Below, one piece after another: positions 48,473 through 58,690 of a DNA stretch of 64,000 bases. The position numbers and the translations under genes were made by a program. Source of the stretch: Candidatus Thiobius zoothamnicola (GTDB lineage Bacteria > Pseudomonadota > Gammaproteobacteria > Chromatiales > Chromatiaceae); assembly GCA_030826945.1 (NCBI GenBank), contig JAPQLC010000008.1, forward strand, positions 1 to 64,000, written 5' to 3'. The notes under the pieces are model-generated. The model saw only the letters and a list, made by a program, of their open reading frames with translations, was not told the DNA's origin and made no database searches. Every line of letters begins with the position of its first letter. The stretch's first letter is position 1.

Positions 48473-50125
48473 ATGTCAACAACCACACCCACCAACTTCA
48501 TCCGCCAAATCATTGATCAGGATTTGGCATCAGGTAAAACCACTCAGGTGCATACGCGTTTTCCGCCTGAACCGAACGGCTATTTGCACATTGGTCATGC
48601 CAAATCGATTGTGCTCAATTTCGGCATTGGCGAAGACTATCAGGGTAAAACTAATCTACGTTTTGATGACACCAATCCGGCCAAAGAAGATTTAGCTTTC
48701 GTTGAAGCCATCAAATCGGATGTGCGTTGGCTGGGCTATGCATGGGATGAATTGCATTTCGCTTCGGACTATTTTGAGCAACTGTATGCTTTCGCCGTAC
48801 AGTTGGTTGAACAGGGCAAAGCCTATGTGTGTGATCTGGATGCCGAGCAGGTGCGTGAATACCGTGGCAGTTTGACTGAACCCGGCAAGCCCAGTCCGCA
48901 CCGTGAACGTAGCGTGGCGGAGAACCTGGATTTGCTGGCGCGGATGCGCGCGGGTGAGTTTCCGGATGGCAGCCGTACTTTACGCGCCAAGATCGACATG
49001 GCGGCGCCGAACATGAATTTGCGCGATCCAGCTCTGTACCGGATCCGGCATGGGTTGGTGCATCACCAGACCGGTGCTGCCTGGTGCATCTACCCGATGT
49101 ATGATTTCACTCACCCGATTTCGGATGCTTTGGAAGGCATTACGCATTCGCTGTGCACACTCGAATTTGAAGATCACCGTTCGTTGTATGACTGGCTTTT
49201 GGACAACATCGCTATTGATCGCCATCCGCAACAAATTGAATTCGCCCGGCTGAATCTTGAGTATGCCGTGATGAGCAAGCGCAAGCTGACCCAGCTTGTC
49301 AATGAAGGTCATGTGCAAGGTTGGGATGATCCCAGAATGCCGACTATTGCCGGATTACGCCGACGCGGTTACACGCCGCAATCCATTCGCCAGTTCTGCG
49401 CCATGATCGGCGTAACTAAATCGGACAGTCTGGTTGAAATGGGCATGCTGGAAAGCGCCATCCGTACCGATCTGGATACGAATGCGCCACGTCGCATGGC
49501 AGTGCTCAAACCGCTCAAGGTGGTGATCACCAATTACCCAGCAGATGGCACTGAGCCGCTGCAAGCACCGAATCACCCGAAAAATGAAGCGATGGGTACG
49601 CGCGAAATCATCATGAGCCGCGAAATTTATATCGACCAAGGTGATTTCCGCGAAAGTGCAAATAAAAAATACAAACGACTGGTGCTGGATGGCGAGGTGC
49701 GTCTGCGCAACGGTTATGTGATTCGCGCGAATGAAGCGATCAAAAATGACCAGGGCGACATCGTTGAACTGCGCTGTACTTATGACCCGGACACGCTGGG
49801 CAAGAACCCGGAAGGGCGCAAGGTGCGTGGTGTGATCCATTGGGTATCCGCCAGTCATGGGCTGCCTGCCGAAGTGCGTTTGTATGACCGGTTGTTTAAA
49901 TCGCCTGAACCCGGCAAGGATGGTGATTTTCTTGATGACATTAACCCGGATTCGCTGCAAGTGTTGTCAAACTGCGTGGTTGAACCGGCTTTGGCGAGTG
50001 CTGAGGTCGGCGAGCGTTTCCAGTTTGAGCGCGAGGGTTACTTCTGTTTGGATTTGGATAGTCGGCCCGGTGAACCATTTGTGTTCAATCAGATTGTAGG
50101 GTTACGGGATCTTGGTTTGAAGTGA
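48473..50125 (+). CDS. glnS: Glutaminyl-tRNA synthetase
   Basis: A 550-residue class I synthetase with HIGH ([16 protein letters not shown], near 42) and the KMSKS variant VMSKRKL (near 266). The anticodon-binding beta-barrels are complete. Its presence means glutamine is charged directly, so GatCAB in this organism is likely needed for asparagine only (inference). Confidence 0.97.
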   Translation: MSTTTPTNFIRQIIDQDLASGKTTQVHTRFPPEPNGYLHIGHAKSIVLNFGIGEDYQGKTNLRFDDTNPAKEDLAFVEAIKSDVRWLGYAWDELHFASDYFEQLYAFAVQLVEQGKAYVCDLDAEQVREYRGSLTEPGKPSPHRERSVAENLDLLARMRAGEFPDGSRTLRAKIDMAAPNMNLRDPALYRIRHGLVHHQTGAAWCIYPMYDFTHPISDALEGITHSLCTLEFEDHRSLYDWLLDNIAIDRHPQQIEFARLNLEYAVMSKRKLTQLVNEGHVQGWDDPRMPTIAGLRRRGYTPQSIRQFCAMIGVTKSDSLVEMGMLESAIRTDLDTNAPRRMAVLKPLKVVITNYPADGTEPLQAPNHPKNEAMGTREIIMSREIYIDQGDFRESANKKYKRLVLDGEVRLRNGYVIRANEAIKNDQGDIVELRCTYDPDTLGKNPEGRKVRGVIHWVSASHGLPAEVRLYDRLFKSPEPGKDGDFLDDINPDSLQVLSNCVVEPALASAEVGERFQFEREGYFCLDLDSRPGEPFVFNQIVGLRDLGLK

Positions 50126-50255
50126 GGTGAGCTGACAAACAACAATACACCCGACGAGAACGTCATTGCCGTATTGATGGGCGGCGTGGCGCAAGGGTTA
50201 ATTTTGTATGCTCCGCCCATAATAAGCTGCTTATACGAAGAAACCGGCCTTTGCC

Positions 50256-51344
50256 ATGCACATTGAACGAATCTGTCTGAAGAATTTCAAATCCTTTAAA
50301 GATGTGACCATCAAAAATATGCCATCTTTCATGGTCGTGGTTGGCGCAAATGGAACCGGAAAAACCACATTATTTGATGTATTCGGTTTTTTGCGTGATT
50401 GCCTTACCTACAATGTTAAAAAAGCCCTGCAAACCAGGGGTGGATTCAAGGAATTACTCAGTCGGGACGCCAGGGAAAAGCAAATCGACATTGAAATTAA
50501 ATTCCGCCTGGAAATTGCTGGAGTAGGGCGTTTGGTGACCTACCGTTTATCGATCACCGAGGAAAAAGGCAGGCCTTTGGTGAAACGTGAGATATTGCGT
50601 TACAAGCGTGGCCCTTATGGATCGCCTTACCATTTCCTTGATTTCGCCAAAGGGCAAGGCACGGCGATTAATAACGAAGAAGATTTTAATTTACCGGACC
50701 ACGCATTAAAGCGGGAATCCATCACTTTGGATGCTCCCGATTTATTGGCGATTAAAGGACTTGGGCAGTTTTCGCGCTTCAAGGCGGCCAGTGCCTTTCG
50801 TCAACTGATTGAGCATTGGCAGGTGTCCGACTTCCATATTGATGTGGCGCGTGGCTCCAAGGACTCGACCGGCTATGATGACCATTTATCGATTACGGGT
50901 GATAATCTGCAATTGGTTGCGCGTAATATCAAAGACAATCATCCGGAGATATTCAAGCACATTAAACAGGCGATGCAACGCAGAGTGCCGGGTATTGCGG
51001 ATATTCAGACGCTGGATACAGAAGACGGGCGCTTATTGTTGTCCTTTCAGGATGGCGCGTTTAAGGATCCCTTTATTGACCGCTATGTATCCGATGGCAC
51101 CATCAAGATGTTTGCTTATCTTGTACTGCTTTACGATCCCAAACCCCATCCATTGCTATGCGTGGAAGAACCGGAAAACCAGCTTTATCCCACTTTGTTA
51201 TGGGAATTGGCGGAAGAATTCAGAGCATACGCCAGACGGGGCGGACAAGTTTGCGTATCGACCCATTCGCCCGATTTGTTGAATGCCGCGCAATTGGAGG
51301 AAGTCTTCTGGCTGACGAAAAAAGAGGGATATACCCCAAATTGA
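50256..51344 (+). CDS. ABC/OLD-like ATPase, first copy (3' end probably lost)
   Basis: A 362-residue RecF/SMC-like ATPase: FKSFKDVTIKNM, Walker A VVGANGTGKTTLFDVFG (near 28), Walker B PLLCVEEPENQLYP (near 303) and the H-loop CVSTHSPDLL. Relatives run ~30 residues further after EEVFWL..K. The gene is immediately followed by a DUF4276-type frame. A deletion seems to have removed the ends of both genes at the junction. Confidence 0.75.
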   Translation: MHIERICLKNFKSFKDVTIKNMPSFMVVVGANGTGKTTLFDVFGFLRDCLTYNVKKALQTRGGFKELLSRDAREKQIDIEIKFRLEIAGVGRLVTYRLSITEEKGRPLVKREILRYKRGPYGSPYHFLDFAKGQGTAINNEEDFNLPDHALKRESITLDAPDLLAIKGLGQFSRFKAASAFRQLIEHWQVSDFHIDVARGSKDSTGYDDHLSITGDNLQLVARNIKDNHPEIFKHIKQAMQRRVPGIADIQTLDTEDGRLLLSFQDGAFKDPFIDRYVSDGTIKMFAYLVLLYDPKPHPLLCVEEPENQLYPTLLWELAEEFRAYARRGGQVCVSTHSPDLLNAAQLEEVFWLTKKEGYTPN

Positions 51345-51883
51345 TCACGCCGGATATTCAGGTGGTTTATCTGGTTTTTGAAGGTAAGCAGGATTTGGAA
51401 AAACGTTTGCTCCGCAGGTTGCGTGGCTGGCAGTTGCCTGATACCCAATTTGTGGTGTTGAGAGATAAAGATGCGGGAGACTGCAAGGCGATCAAACAGC
51501 ATCTGATAAGTAGTATCGCGCATCAGGCAGGTCGTGCCACTGAAACGCTGGTTCGTATCGCCTGTCATGAAATTGAAAGCTGGTATCTGGGTGATTTAAA
51601 GGCTGTGGAGCAAGGACTCGGTGTCGCTGGATTAGCCAGGCAGCAAAATAAGCGTCAATATCGGAATCCTGATGACAGGGTGGTGAAACCCTCTAAAGAA
51701 CTTGTTGATTTGACCAAAGGAAAATATCAAAAACTGGCCGGATCGCGGGAGATTGGCAGCTATCTGGATTTGGATAACAATCAATCAAAGAGTTTCCAGG
51801 TTTTTGTGTCCGGCCTGAGAAAGTTGGTTGGCACAGACAAGATGTCACCTAAAGAGCAATTTGAAACAGTAAAGTGTAATTAA
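51341..51883 (+). pseudogene. DUF4276 TOPRIM-like protein, N-terminally truncated
   Basis: About 180 residues from an in-frame TTG at 51341, which overlaps the ATPase stop as TTGA. The conserved GKQDLEKRLLRRLRGW, FVVLRDKDAGDC (the DxD pair) and RIACHEIESWYLGDLKAVEQ are present. The N-terminal strand with the catalytic glutamate (as in VEG of the second copy) is missing, so nuclease activity is doubtful. Confidence 0.6.
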
Positions 51884-51887
51884 ATTC

Positions 51888-53018
51888 ATGATTCATAGTC
51901 TAAAAATCACTAACTTCAAAAGTATTGACTCGCTTGAATTGAAATCGCTTGGCCCGTTTTCAGTGTTTGCAGGGCCGAATGGTGCGGGTAAAAGTAATTT
52001 TTTTGATGCATTATGTTTTGTTAGTCACTTTATGCAAAGTGGACTGGATTCCGCTCTACGTGCGTATGGTGGATTTCATAACCTGCATTCACAAAAACGC
52101 CGTAAGGGTTATTCAAGAACATTTCAGTTTGAAATTGATTGTGATCTACTAGATGAAGAAAAGTCTGCTCCAAATCGTTATCATTATAAGCTGAATATAA
52201 AAAGAATGAATAATGATCCGCAAATTGAGGAAAATTTATCAGTAAACAAAAAACATCTACTGACTAGAAAACCAAGTGAAATATCAGTTTATGGGAAAGA
52301 AGATACATATGTTACTGATCATTTTCCTAGTACATACTCACCGTTAATTCTGTTTGAAGAACGTGCCTTAACAAAATTTATTCATAACTTCCAACCCTAT
52401 CGGATTGATCCGCTGGGCGCAAAGGAGTCTGATGCATCAGACGCTGACCCGAGCAAGCTATCACATCATGCACATAATTTAGCAAGCGTACTGAAGCGCA
52501 TTGAAAAAGATGGCAATAAACGCCAAACCATCATTGAATGGATGGAAGCTATTGTGCCGGGTATTGAGTCGGTGCAGACTGAAGCGAATCGTTTAGAAAG
52601 TAAAACTACTTTGTTATTTAAAGAAAGTGGCACACGTAAACGGTTTCCAGCCCGCATGATGTCAGATGGCACTGTGTATGCGCTAAGCTTATTGGTTGCC
52701 GTGCTTGATCAAGCGCGGAATTTTGGTTTAACCATGATTGAGGAGCCGGAAAGAGGCTTGCATCCCAAGGTGATTTTTGAGTTGGTTGAATTGATGCGGG
52801 AGCAAGCATCATCTAGCCATCCCATCTGGTTGACCACGCACAGTGAATCCGTCATACGTGTGTTGAAGCCGGAAGAACTGATTCTGGTTGATAAGGTGGA
52901 TGGCCGCACCCGGATGAAACATGCGAATGAAGGAGGATTGACGGTGGAGCAATTATCTCCTCTCAATCTGGATGAGGCTTGGTTATCCAATTTATTGAAC
53001 GGAGGCGTACCTTGGTAA
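51888..53018 (+). CDS. ABC/OLD-like ATPase, second copy
   Basis: A 376-residue ATPase with ITNFKSIDSLELKSLG, Walker A FAGPNGAGKSNFFDAL (near 29), signature-like MMSDGTVYALSLL, Walker B TMIEEPERGLHPKV (near 285) and H-loop WLTTHSESVI. It starts 4 bases after the first pair and overlaps its own TOPRIM partner, so all four genes read as one run. It is intact. Confidence 0.85.
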   Translation: MIHSLKITNFKSIDSLELKSLGPFSVFAGPNGAGKSNFFDALCFVSHFMQSGLDSALRAYGGFHNLHSQKRRKGYSRTFQFEIDCDLLDEEKSAPNRYHYKLNIKRMNNDPQIEENLSVNKKHLLTRKPSEISVYGKEDTYVTDHFPSTYSPLILFEERALTKFIHNFQPYRIDPLGAKESDASDADPSKLSHHAHNLASVLKRIEKDGNKRQTIIEWMEAIVPGIESVQTEANRLESKTTLLFKESGTRKRFPARMMSDGTVYALSLLVAVLDQARNFGLTMIEEPERGLHPKVIFELVELMREQASSSHPIWLTTHSESVIRVLKPEELILVDKVDGRTRMKHANEGGLTVEQLSPLNLDEAWLSNLLNGGVPW

Positions 53019-53599
53019 GTGTGGGTTTTGTCGTCGAAGGGCCATCGGATAAGAAACTGATTGAAAATAAAAAGTTTGAAACATTTTTACGCGATGAATG
53101 CAATTTGGCGTTAAAACGTCCTATTGTTGATGCAGGTGGTAATGGTCAAATGTGCCAAAGAAAAATTGGCGACTATGTTGAGCAACTGCGAAACCTTGTA
53201 GCGCCTGACAAAATCATTGTGTTGGCTGACCTGGATCCTGAAAAATGTGCGCCTTGCATTGCCAAGCGTAAAGCAATCATTGGTGAGGAAAATATTGATC
53301 TGGTTGCCATTGCGCGCAAGGCAATGGAGGCTTGGTTTTTAGCTGATACTCAGGCGATGCGCGCATGGTTGGACCACGCTGATTTTTATGAAGAGTGTCC
53401 TGAGGAAACGCCCAAAGCGCCTTGGGAGCGTTTAAAGGCAATCGCCAAAGCACGAAATCGACGAGGGCCGGGGCAAAGTAAAAAACTGTTCGCCAACCGA
53501 TTTATACGGGACTACGATTTTGACCTGCTACGCGCCGCTGAGCACCCCAATTGCCCCAGCGCACATTACTTCGTTGAACACTTGCGTAAGCTGGCATGA
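53012..53599 (+). CDS. DUF4276 TOPRIM-like protein, intact partner of the second ATPase
   Basis: A 195-residue protein. The TTG start at 53012 is chosen because GGAGG lies 6 bases before it and the N-terminal SVGFVVEGPSDKKLI carries the conserved glutamate. IIVLADLDPEKC supplies the DxD, and AIARKAMEAWFLADTQAMRA matches the DUF4276 helix. It overlaps the ATPase by 7 bases and selO by 4. ATPase/TOPRIM pairs like this (compare PARIS and AbiL/Rlo types) are usually phage defence. Confidence 0.8.
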   Translation: MVSVGFVVEGPSDKKLIENKKFETFLRDECNLALKRPIVDAGGNGQMCQRKIGDYVEQLRNLVAPDKIIVLADLDPEKCAPCIAKRKAIIGEENIDLVAIARKAMEAWFLADTQAMRAWLDHADFYEECPEETPKAPWERLKAIAKARNRRGPGQSKKLFANRFIRDYDFDLLRAAEHPNCPSAHYFVEHLRKLA

Positions 53600-55086
53600 A
53601 AACCCTCACCCAACTGACTTTCAACAATACTTTTGCCGCCTTACCGGCTGATTTTTACCGCCAAGTCGCGCCAACGCCTTTATCCGATCCCTATCTGATC
53701 AGCTTCAGCCAGTCGGCGGCTGATTTGTTGGATATTGATCCCAACGAATTTCAGCATCCATTCACCACTGAGTTATTCAGTGGGGTGAAGTCGTTGCCCG
53801 ACATGCAGCCGTTGGCCGCTTTGTATGCAGGACATCAGTTTGGTCATTATGTGCCTCAGTTGGGCGATGGGCGCGCCATTTTGCTGGGCGAAGCAGTCAA
53901 TGAGCGCGGCGAACATTGGGAGTTGCAGCTTAAAGGCGCTGGGCAGACGCCTTATTCGCGTGATGGAGATGGCCGGGCTGTGTTGCGTTCGAGCATCCGG
54001 GAGTATTTGTGTTCCGAAGCGATGGCCGGTCTGGGTATACCAACCACCCGGGCGTTGTGTCTGGTGGGCAGTGATGAAGAGGTGTATCGGGAGCAAATCG
54101 AAACCGGGGCCATGGTACTGCGTATGGCACCGAGTTTTGTGCGTTTTGGTTCCTTTGAGGTGTTTTTTTATCGTCGTCAGCATGATCAGTTGCGTATTCT
54201 GGCTGATTATGTGATCCAGCATGATTATCCCGGGTTGGCGGATGCTGAAACGCCTTATCTGGCCTTGTTGGAAAAGGTGATTGAGCGCACCGCCAAGTTG
54301 GTTGCTCAGTGGCAATTGGTTGGTTTCGCGCATGGCGTTTTGAATACCGATAACATGTCGGTGCTTGGTTTGACGTTGGATTATGGCCCCTTTGGTTTTC
54401 TGGACGCCTACGATCCGGACTTTATCTGCAATCACTCGGACTATCAGGGACGTTACGCTTTTGATCGCCAACCGAATATGGGTTTGTGGAATCTGAGTTG
54501 TTTTGCGCAGGCGTTATTGCCTTTATTGGATGCCTCAGGAGAGGCGGCAGCGGAAAAAGCCAAGTCGGCTTTGCAAGGTTATCAAGGCATTTTTGTGGAT
54601 GCCTTCGCTCAGGGCATGCGCGCCAAGCTGGGGTTGTCGGAAGCGAAGGAGAAAGATCAACAACTGAGCGCCGATTTGCTGGAGGCGATGCAGAAAAATC
54701 AAGTCGATTACACTTTGTTGTTCCGTAACCTGGGGCAGTTGAAGGTCGCATTCGAGCATCCGAGGCAGGATGCGGTGATGCGCGATTTGTTTCTGGATCA
54801 AGCCGCATTTGATCGGTGGGCAATTGATTATCGTGCTCGATTACGGGCGGAGAATCGTCAGGATACAGCACGCCAGACACGCATGAATCAGGTCAATCCG
54901 AAATATGTTTTGCGTAATTATCTGGCTCAGCAAGCGATCGCCAAGGCTGAGCGCAAGGATTTCTCTGAGGTGAATCGTTTGCTCAAAGCGCTCAGCAATC
55001 CTTATGCGGAAGATCCAGAAAATGCTGATCTGGCCGCGTTGCCGCCGGATTGGGCCGGTAAAATTGAAGTCAGTTGTTCTTCCTGA
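53596..55086 (+). CDS. selO: Protein adenylyltransferase SelO (YdiU)
   Basis: A 496-residue pseudokinase-fold enzyme that transfers AMP to proteins. It shows FGHYVPQLGDGRAILLGEA (near 82), QLKGAGQTPYSRDGDGRAVL, FAHGVLNTDNMSVLGLTLDY (near 242) and the C-terminal EVSCSS, where other species have selenocysteine. Its ATG overlaps the TOPRIM gene, though function is unrelated. Confidence 0.96.
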   Translation: MKTLTQLTFNNTFAALPADFYRQVAPTPLSDPYLISFSQSAADLLDIDPNEFQHPFTTELFSGVKSLPDMQPLAALYAGHQFGHYVPQLGDGRAILLGEAVNERGEHWELQLKGAGQTPYSRDGDGRAVLRSSIREYLCSEAMAGLGIPTTRALCLVGSDEEVYREQIETGAMVLRMAPSFVRFGSFEVFFYRRQHDQLRILADYVIQHDYPGLADAETPYLALLEKVIERTAKLVAQWQLVGFAHGVLNTDNMSVLGLTLDYGPFGFLDAYDPDFICNHSDYQGRYAFDRQPNMGLWNLSCFAQALLPLLDASGEAAAEKAKSALQGYQGIFVDAFAQGMRAKLGLSEAKEKDQQLSADLLEAMQKNQVDYTLLFRNLGQLKVAFEHPRQDAVMRDLFLDQAAFDRWAIDYRARLRAENRQDTARQTRMNQVNPKYVLRNYLAQQAIAKAERKDFSEVNRLLKALSNPYAEDPENADLAALPPDWAGKIEVSCSS

Positions 55087-55134
55087 TCCCTATCAGGTTA
55101 CCAAACAGCGCTATCGACTATAGGGATTGTCATC

Positions 55135-55827
55135 ATGCCTGCCAGCTTATTCATCACCGGAACCGATACCCATTGCGGTAAAACCTATGTTGCCTGTGCT
55201 TTGATACGCGCCTTGCGCGCGCAAGGTGTACGGGTCGCGCCGTACAAGCCAGTGGCCGCCGGTGCGGAGTGTGTGAACGGTGCTTTACGTAATGAAGACG
55301 CTTTGCAGTTGATGGCTGCTGCTGGCGGCGATTGGCCGTATGCAGCAGTCAATCCGTATTGTTTGCCAAATCCCGTGTCGCCTCATCTGGCCGCGCGTGA
55401 TGCGGATGTTGATATCAACCCGGAGGTGATTTTACAGGGTGCCAGTCGGTTAGCAGATCAAGCGGATTGCCTGATTGTGGAAGGTGCTGGCGGTTGGCTG
55501 GTGCCATTGGCAAACGATCTGGATATCGCTGACATCGCACTGGCTTTGAAGCTACCGGTGGTATTGGTGGTCGGCTTGCGTCTGGGGTGTCTGAATCACG
55601 CGCGCTTAAGCGCGCAAGCCATTGAACAGACGGGAGCGCCCGTCGTCGGCTGGATTGGTTCGCAAATTGAAACGGCTATGCCGCATTTGGGAGACAATCT
55701 GGAGACATTACGCCAATGCCTGCCGATGCCCTATCTGGGCTTTCTGCCAAGCCATGCACAACCTGGCGATCTTGATGTTTTGGCGGCTGACATGCTGCGA
55801 AGGATGGCGCATTCGGATCTGCGATAG
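55135..55827 (+). CDS. bioD: Dethiobiotin synthetase
   Basis: A 230-residue P-loop enzyme that closes the ureido ring of dethiobiotin. It shows FITGTDTHCGKTYVACALIR (residues 6-25), PYKPVAAGAE and the LIVEGAGGWLVPL motif. No other bio genes are nearby. Confidence 0.95.
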   Translation: MPASLFITGTDTHCGKTYVACALIRALRAQGVRVAPYKPVAAGAECVNGALRNEDALQLMAAAGGDWPYAAVNPYCLPNPVSPHLAARDADVDINPEVILQGASRLADQADCLIVEGAGGWLVPLANDLDIADIALALKLPVVLVVGLRLGCLNHARLSAQAIEQTGAPVVGWIGSQIETAMPHLGDNLETLRQCLPMPYLGFLPSHAQPGDLDVLAADMLRRMAHSDLR

Positions 55828-55880
55828 TGGTTGCCAGAGCGGAACGCTGGATCATTGAGGAGGCACGCCAAGTGGGGGAT

Positions 55881-55957
55881 TGGTAGCAAGGGGCGGATTT
55901 GAACCGCCGACCCCCGCATTATGAGTGCGGTGCTCTAACCAACTGAGCTACCTTGCC
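55881..55957 (-). tRNA. tRNA-Met (CAT), elongator type
   Basis: A 77-nt cloverleaf on the minus strand: GGCAAGGTAGCTCAGTTGG start, anticodon stem CCGCA/TGCGG around CTCATAA with CAT at 55923-55921, T-loop GTTCAAATC, and CCA encoded. The G1-U72 pair rules out the initiator, which has an unpaired C1/A72. tRNA-Ile(CAT) also has CTCATAA in the loop and cannot be wholly excluded. Confidence 0.9.
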
Positions 55958-56076
55958 ATACGGTATGCGTCGCCGATGCGGTTGGCGGACTTTAGGAGGA
56001 GGCGGAACTCTACGCAATGAAGCTTGTATTGTCAATAAAGAAAACGCATGGAGAGTGAAATGACATGATCTATGCA

Positions 56077-56105
56077 TTAACAAATCATTCATGAACCGTT
56101 ACAAT
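56077..56105 (+). promoter_or_regulatory. sigma-70 promoter for rpoZ-spoT
   Basis: TTAACA (56077-56082), a 17-base spacer and TACAAT (56100-56105), each 5/6 to consensus, lie 34 bases before the rpoZ ATG. Confidence 0.6.
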
Positions 56106-56139
56106 GACCTGTTAATTTGCAAGTGGAGTAAATCACTCA

Positions 56140-56466
56140 ATGGCTCGAATCACTGTCGAAGACTGCTTGGAGAATATTGATAATCGCTTTGATATGGTGC
56201 TGGTCGCCGCCAAGCGCGCGCGTCAAATCAGTAACGGCGTTGATCCGCTGATTGAAGCGGATAATGATAAACCCACTGTTATTGCTTTGCGCGAAATCGC
56301 TGATGGGCTGATTGGCCGTAATATCCTGGAGCAGGAAGAAGAAGTGGAGGAGTCCATTGATGATGAGTTGGCCGCAGCGCTGGCTGGGGAATTATTACCC
56401 GCGGAAGATGAGGTGGCTGGCCAGACCGTCGCCAATTCAACGGTTGGCGGGAAAGCGGCTGGATAA
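56140..56466 (+). CDS. rpoZ: RNA polymerase omega subunit
   Basis: A 108-residue omega subunit with [20 protein letters not shown] at the start and [10 protein letters not shown] and [13 protein letters not shown]. An acidic C-terminal tail ([12 protein letters not shown]) follows. It precedes spoT, the standard rpoZ-spoT pairing. Confidence 0.96.
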   Translation: MARITVEDCLENIDNRFDMVLVAAKRARQISNGVDPLIEADNDKPTVIALREIADGLIGRNILEQEEEVEESIDDELAAALAGELLPAEDEVAGQTVANSTVGGKAAG

Positions 56467-56530
56467 AGCATGATCGCCACGCCAGCTTCATTGTTCCACG
56501 CTGTCCTGATTTAACCCGGTCAGGTTTCCA

Positions 56531-58669
56531 GTGACAGGCGACGTCCGCATCAATCGCTATTTGATCAGCGATCTGTGTGACGAACTGGAGACCTACCTCA
56601 CGCAACACCAAGTCAGCGAAGTCTATCGCGCTTATCTCTTCAGTGCTGACGCGCATGCCGGGCAAACGCGTTTGTCTGGCGAACCTTATATCTATCATCC
56701 GATTGCGGTCGCCCATATTCTGGCGCAGATGCACATGGATCATAAGTGTCTGATGGCTGCCATTCTGCATGATGTGATTGAAGATACCGGAACGGGCAAA
56801 GCCCAACTCAATCAGGTTTTTGATCAGGAAATCGCCGATCTGGTGGATGGTGTCAGCAAACTCACTCATCTGACTTTCGCTTCCAAAGCCGAAGCGCAAG
56901 CGGAGAATTTTCAGAAAATGATGCTGGCGATGACGCAGGATATCCGGGTGATATTGATCAAGCTGGCAGACCGTTTGCACAATATGCGCACGCTTGGGGT
57001 GATGCGGCCCGCCAAAGCTCGGCGTATTGCGCGTGAAACCATTGATATCTATATTCCGATCGCTAATCGTCTGGGAATTAACAATGTGCGCCATGAACTG
57101 GAAGAGTTGGCCATGCAGGCGCATTGGCCCTGGCGTCATGCCATCCTGCAAAAGGCGGTCATGAAATGCAGCGGTAATCGTCCCGAACTGGTCAGTAATA
57201 TCACCGAAATGATCACCAGACGCATTCAGCAGGAAGACCTGCCGGGCGCGGTGGATGGTCGTAAAAAGCGGGTTTACAGCACTTATCGCAAAATGGTGGT
57301 CAAGCGTTCCCGATTGATCGATTTGGCGGATGTTTTTGCCTTCCGCATCATTGTCGATACGGTTGACGCCTGTTACCGGATGCTGGGCGCGATGCACAAT
57401 CTGTACCGCCCCATGCCGGGAAAATTCAAGGACTACATCGCTATTCCCAAGGCGAACGGCTACCAATCCCTGCATACGATCTTATTCGGTCCACAAGGCG
57501 TTCCCATTGAATTGCAGATTCGCACGCGCGACATGCATCGGGTTGCGGAGCAGGGCATTGCCGCGCACTGGCATTACAAAGATGAGCCTGGTGGTTCCGT
57601 CACCTCGGACGCGGCGGCGGAATGGCTGCGCAACTTGCTCGAAGTGCAAAAAAGTTCCGGCGACTCGATGGAGTTTCTGGAGCATGTCAAAATCGATTTA
57701 TTTCCGGATGAAGTCTATGTATTCACGCCGCGTGGCAAAATCATCGTGTTGCCGCGTGGTGCCACCATTATTGACTTCGCCTATGCGGTGCACTCGGATG
57801 TTGGCAATCAATGCGTGGCCGCCCGCCTGGATCGTCAACTGGCTCCGTTGCGCACGCGATTGAATAATGGGCAAACTCTGGAAATTCTGACAAAAGATGA
57901 TGCCAAACCGAACCCGGCCTGGTTGAATTTTGCCATCACCGGCAAAGCAAGGGCGACGATCCGCGCTTACCTGAAACGCCTGGAGAGACAAGAAGCCGCT
58001 GAGCTTGGACGCCGTTTGCTGGGTCGGGAACTGCAAGAGATGGGAGTGTCGCTGGATGCGATCAGCAAGGCTGAATTACAGGTGATGGTGAGTGAACTTG
58101 GTCATGCGGATTGTGACGAATTGTTACAGCAGATTGGTCTCGGCAACCGGGCTGCCCGGCTGGTCGCACGACTCCTGGTGGTGCCAGAGAAACAGGATGA
58201 AGAAACGGGTCTGGACAGCAGCCAGGGTTCGTTGGTGATCAAAGGCAGCGAACGGATGGTCGTCAATTTCGCCAAATGTTGCGGGCCGATTCCGGGTGAT
58301 CCGATTGTTTCGATTTTCAATCCGGGGCGGGGCATGGTGGTGCATCATCAAAGTTGCCCGAATCTCGGGGATTTCCGCCGTCAAGGTAAAGACTGGCTGG
58401 ACGTACAATGGGCTGATGACGTGCAGGGTGAATTCCACACCACGATCCGGATTGATGTCAATAATCAACGTGGTATGTTGGCGACCGTGGCGGCGCTGAT
58501 CGCTGAAGCTGGCTCTAATATTGAGGATGTGCGCAGCGAAGAGCGGGATGGTCTCAGCTCCAGTCTGCGCTTTACGCTGGTGGTGAAAGACCGTAAACAT
58601 CTGGCGACCCTGTTTCGCTGGATTCGCGCAATACCTAATGTGTTAAAGGTTGCCCGACTGATCGGTTGA
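56531..58669 (+). CDS. spoT: Bifunctional (p)ppGpp synthetase/hydrolase SpoT
   Basis: A 712-residue RelA/SpoT protein from a GTG start. The HD hydrolase (YIYHPIAVAHIL, AAILHDVIEDT, near 55-80) looks active. The synthetase domain (FAFRIIVDTVDACYRMLG, PKANGYQSLHT), TGS (FTPRGKIIVLPRGAT) and ACT domain (IDVNNQRGMLATVAALIAEA) follow in order. It controls the stringent response. Confidence 0.95.
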   Translation: MTGDVRINRYLISDLCDELETYLTQHQVSEVYRAYLFSADAHAGQTRLSGEPYIYHPIAVAHILAQMHMDHKCLMAAILHDVIEDTGTGKAQLNQVFDQEIADLVDGVSKLTHLTFASKAEAQAENFQKMMLAMTQDIRVILIKLADRLHNMRTLGVMRPAKARRIARETIDIYIPIANRLGINNVRHELEELAMQAHWPWRHAILQKAVMKCSGNRPELVSNITEMITRRIQQEDLPGAVDGRKKRVYSTYRKMVVKRSRLIDLADVFAFRIIVDTVDACYRMLGAMHNLYRPMPGKFKDYIAIPKANGYQSLHTILFGPQGVPIELQIRTRDMHRVAEQGIAAHWHYKDEPGGSVTSDAAAEWLRNLLEVQKSSGDSMEFLEHVKIDLFPDEVYVFTPRGKIIVLPRGATIIDFAYAVHSDVGNQCVAARLDRQLAPLRTRLNNGQTLEILTKDDAKPNPAWLNFAITGKARATIRAYLKRLERQEAAELGRRLLGRELQEMGVSLDAISKAELQVMVSELGHADCDELLQQIGLGNRAARLVARLLVVPEKQDEETGLDSSQGSLVIKGSERMVVNFAKCCGPIPGDPIVSIFNPGRGMVVHHQSCPNLGDFRRQGKDWLDVQWADDVQGEFHTTIRIDVNNQRGMLATVAALIAEAGSNIEDVRSEERDGLSSSLRFTLVVKDRKHLATLFRWIRAIPNVLKVARLIG

Positions 58670-58690
58670 TCGACGGATTCACTGGAGTGG

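Noticed and set aside
51310-51345. Programmed -1 frameshift at A6G joining the first ATPase and TOPRIM frames
   Set aside because: The run is in the wrong phase for an X XXY YYZ slippery heptamer, and both proteins lack family-conserved parts at the junction, so a deletion fits better.
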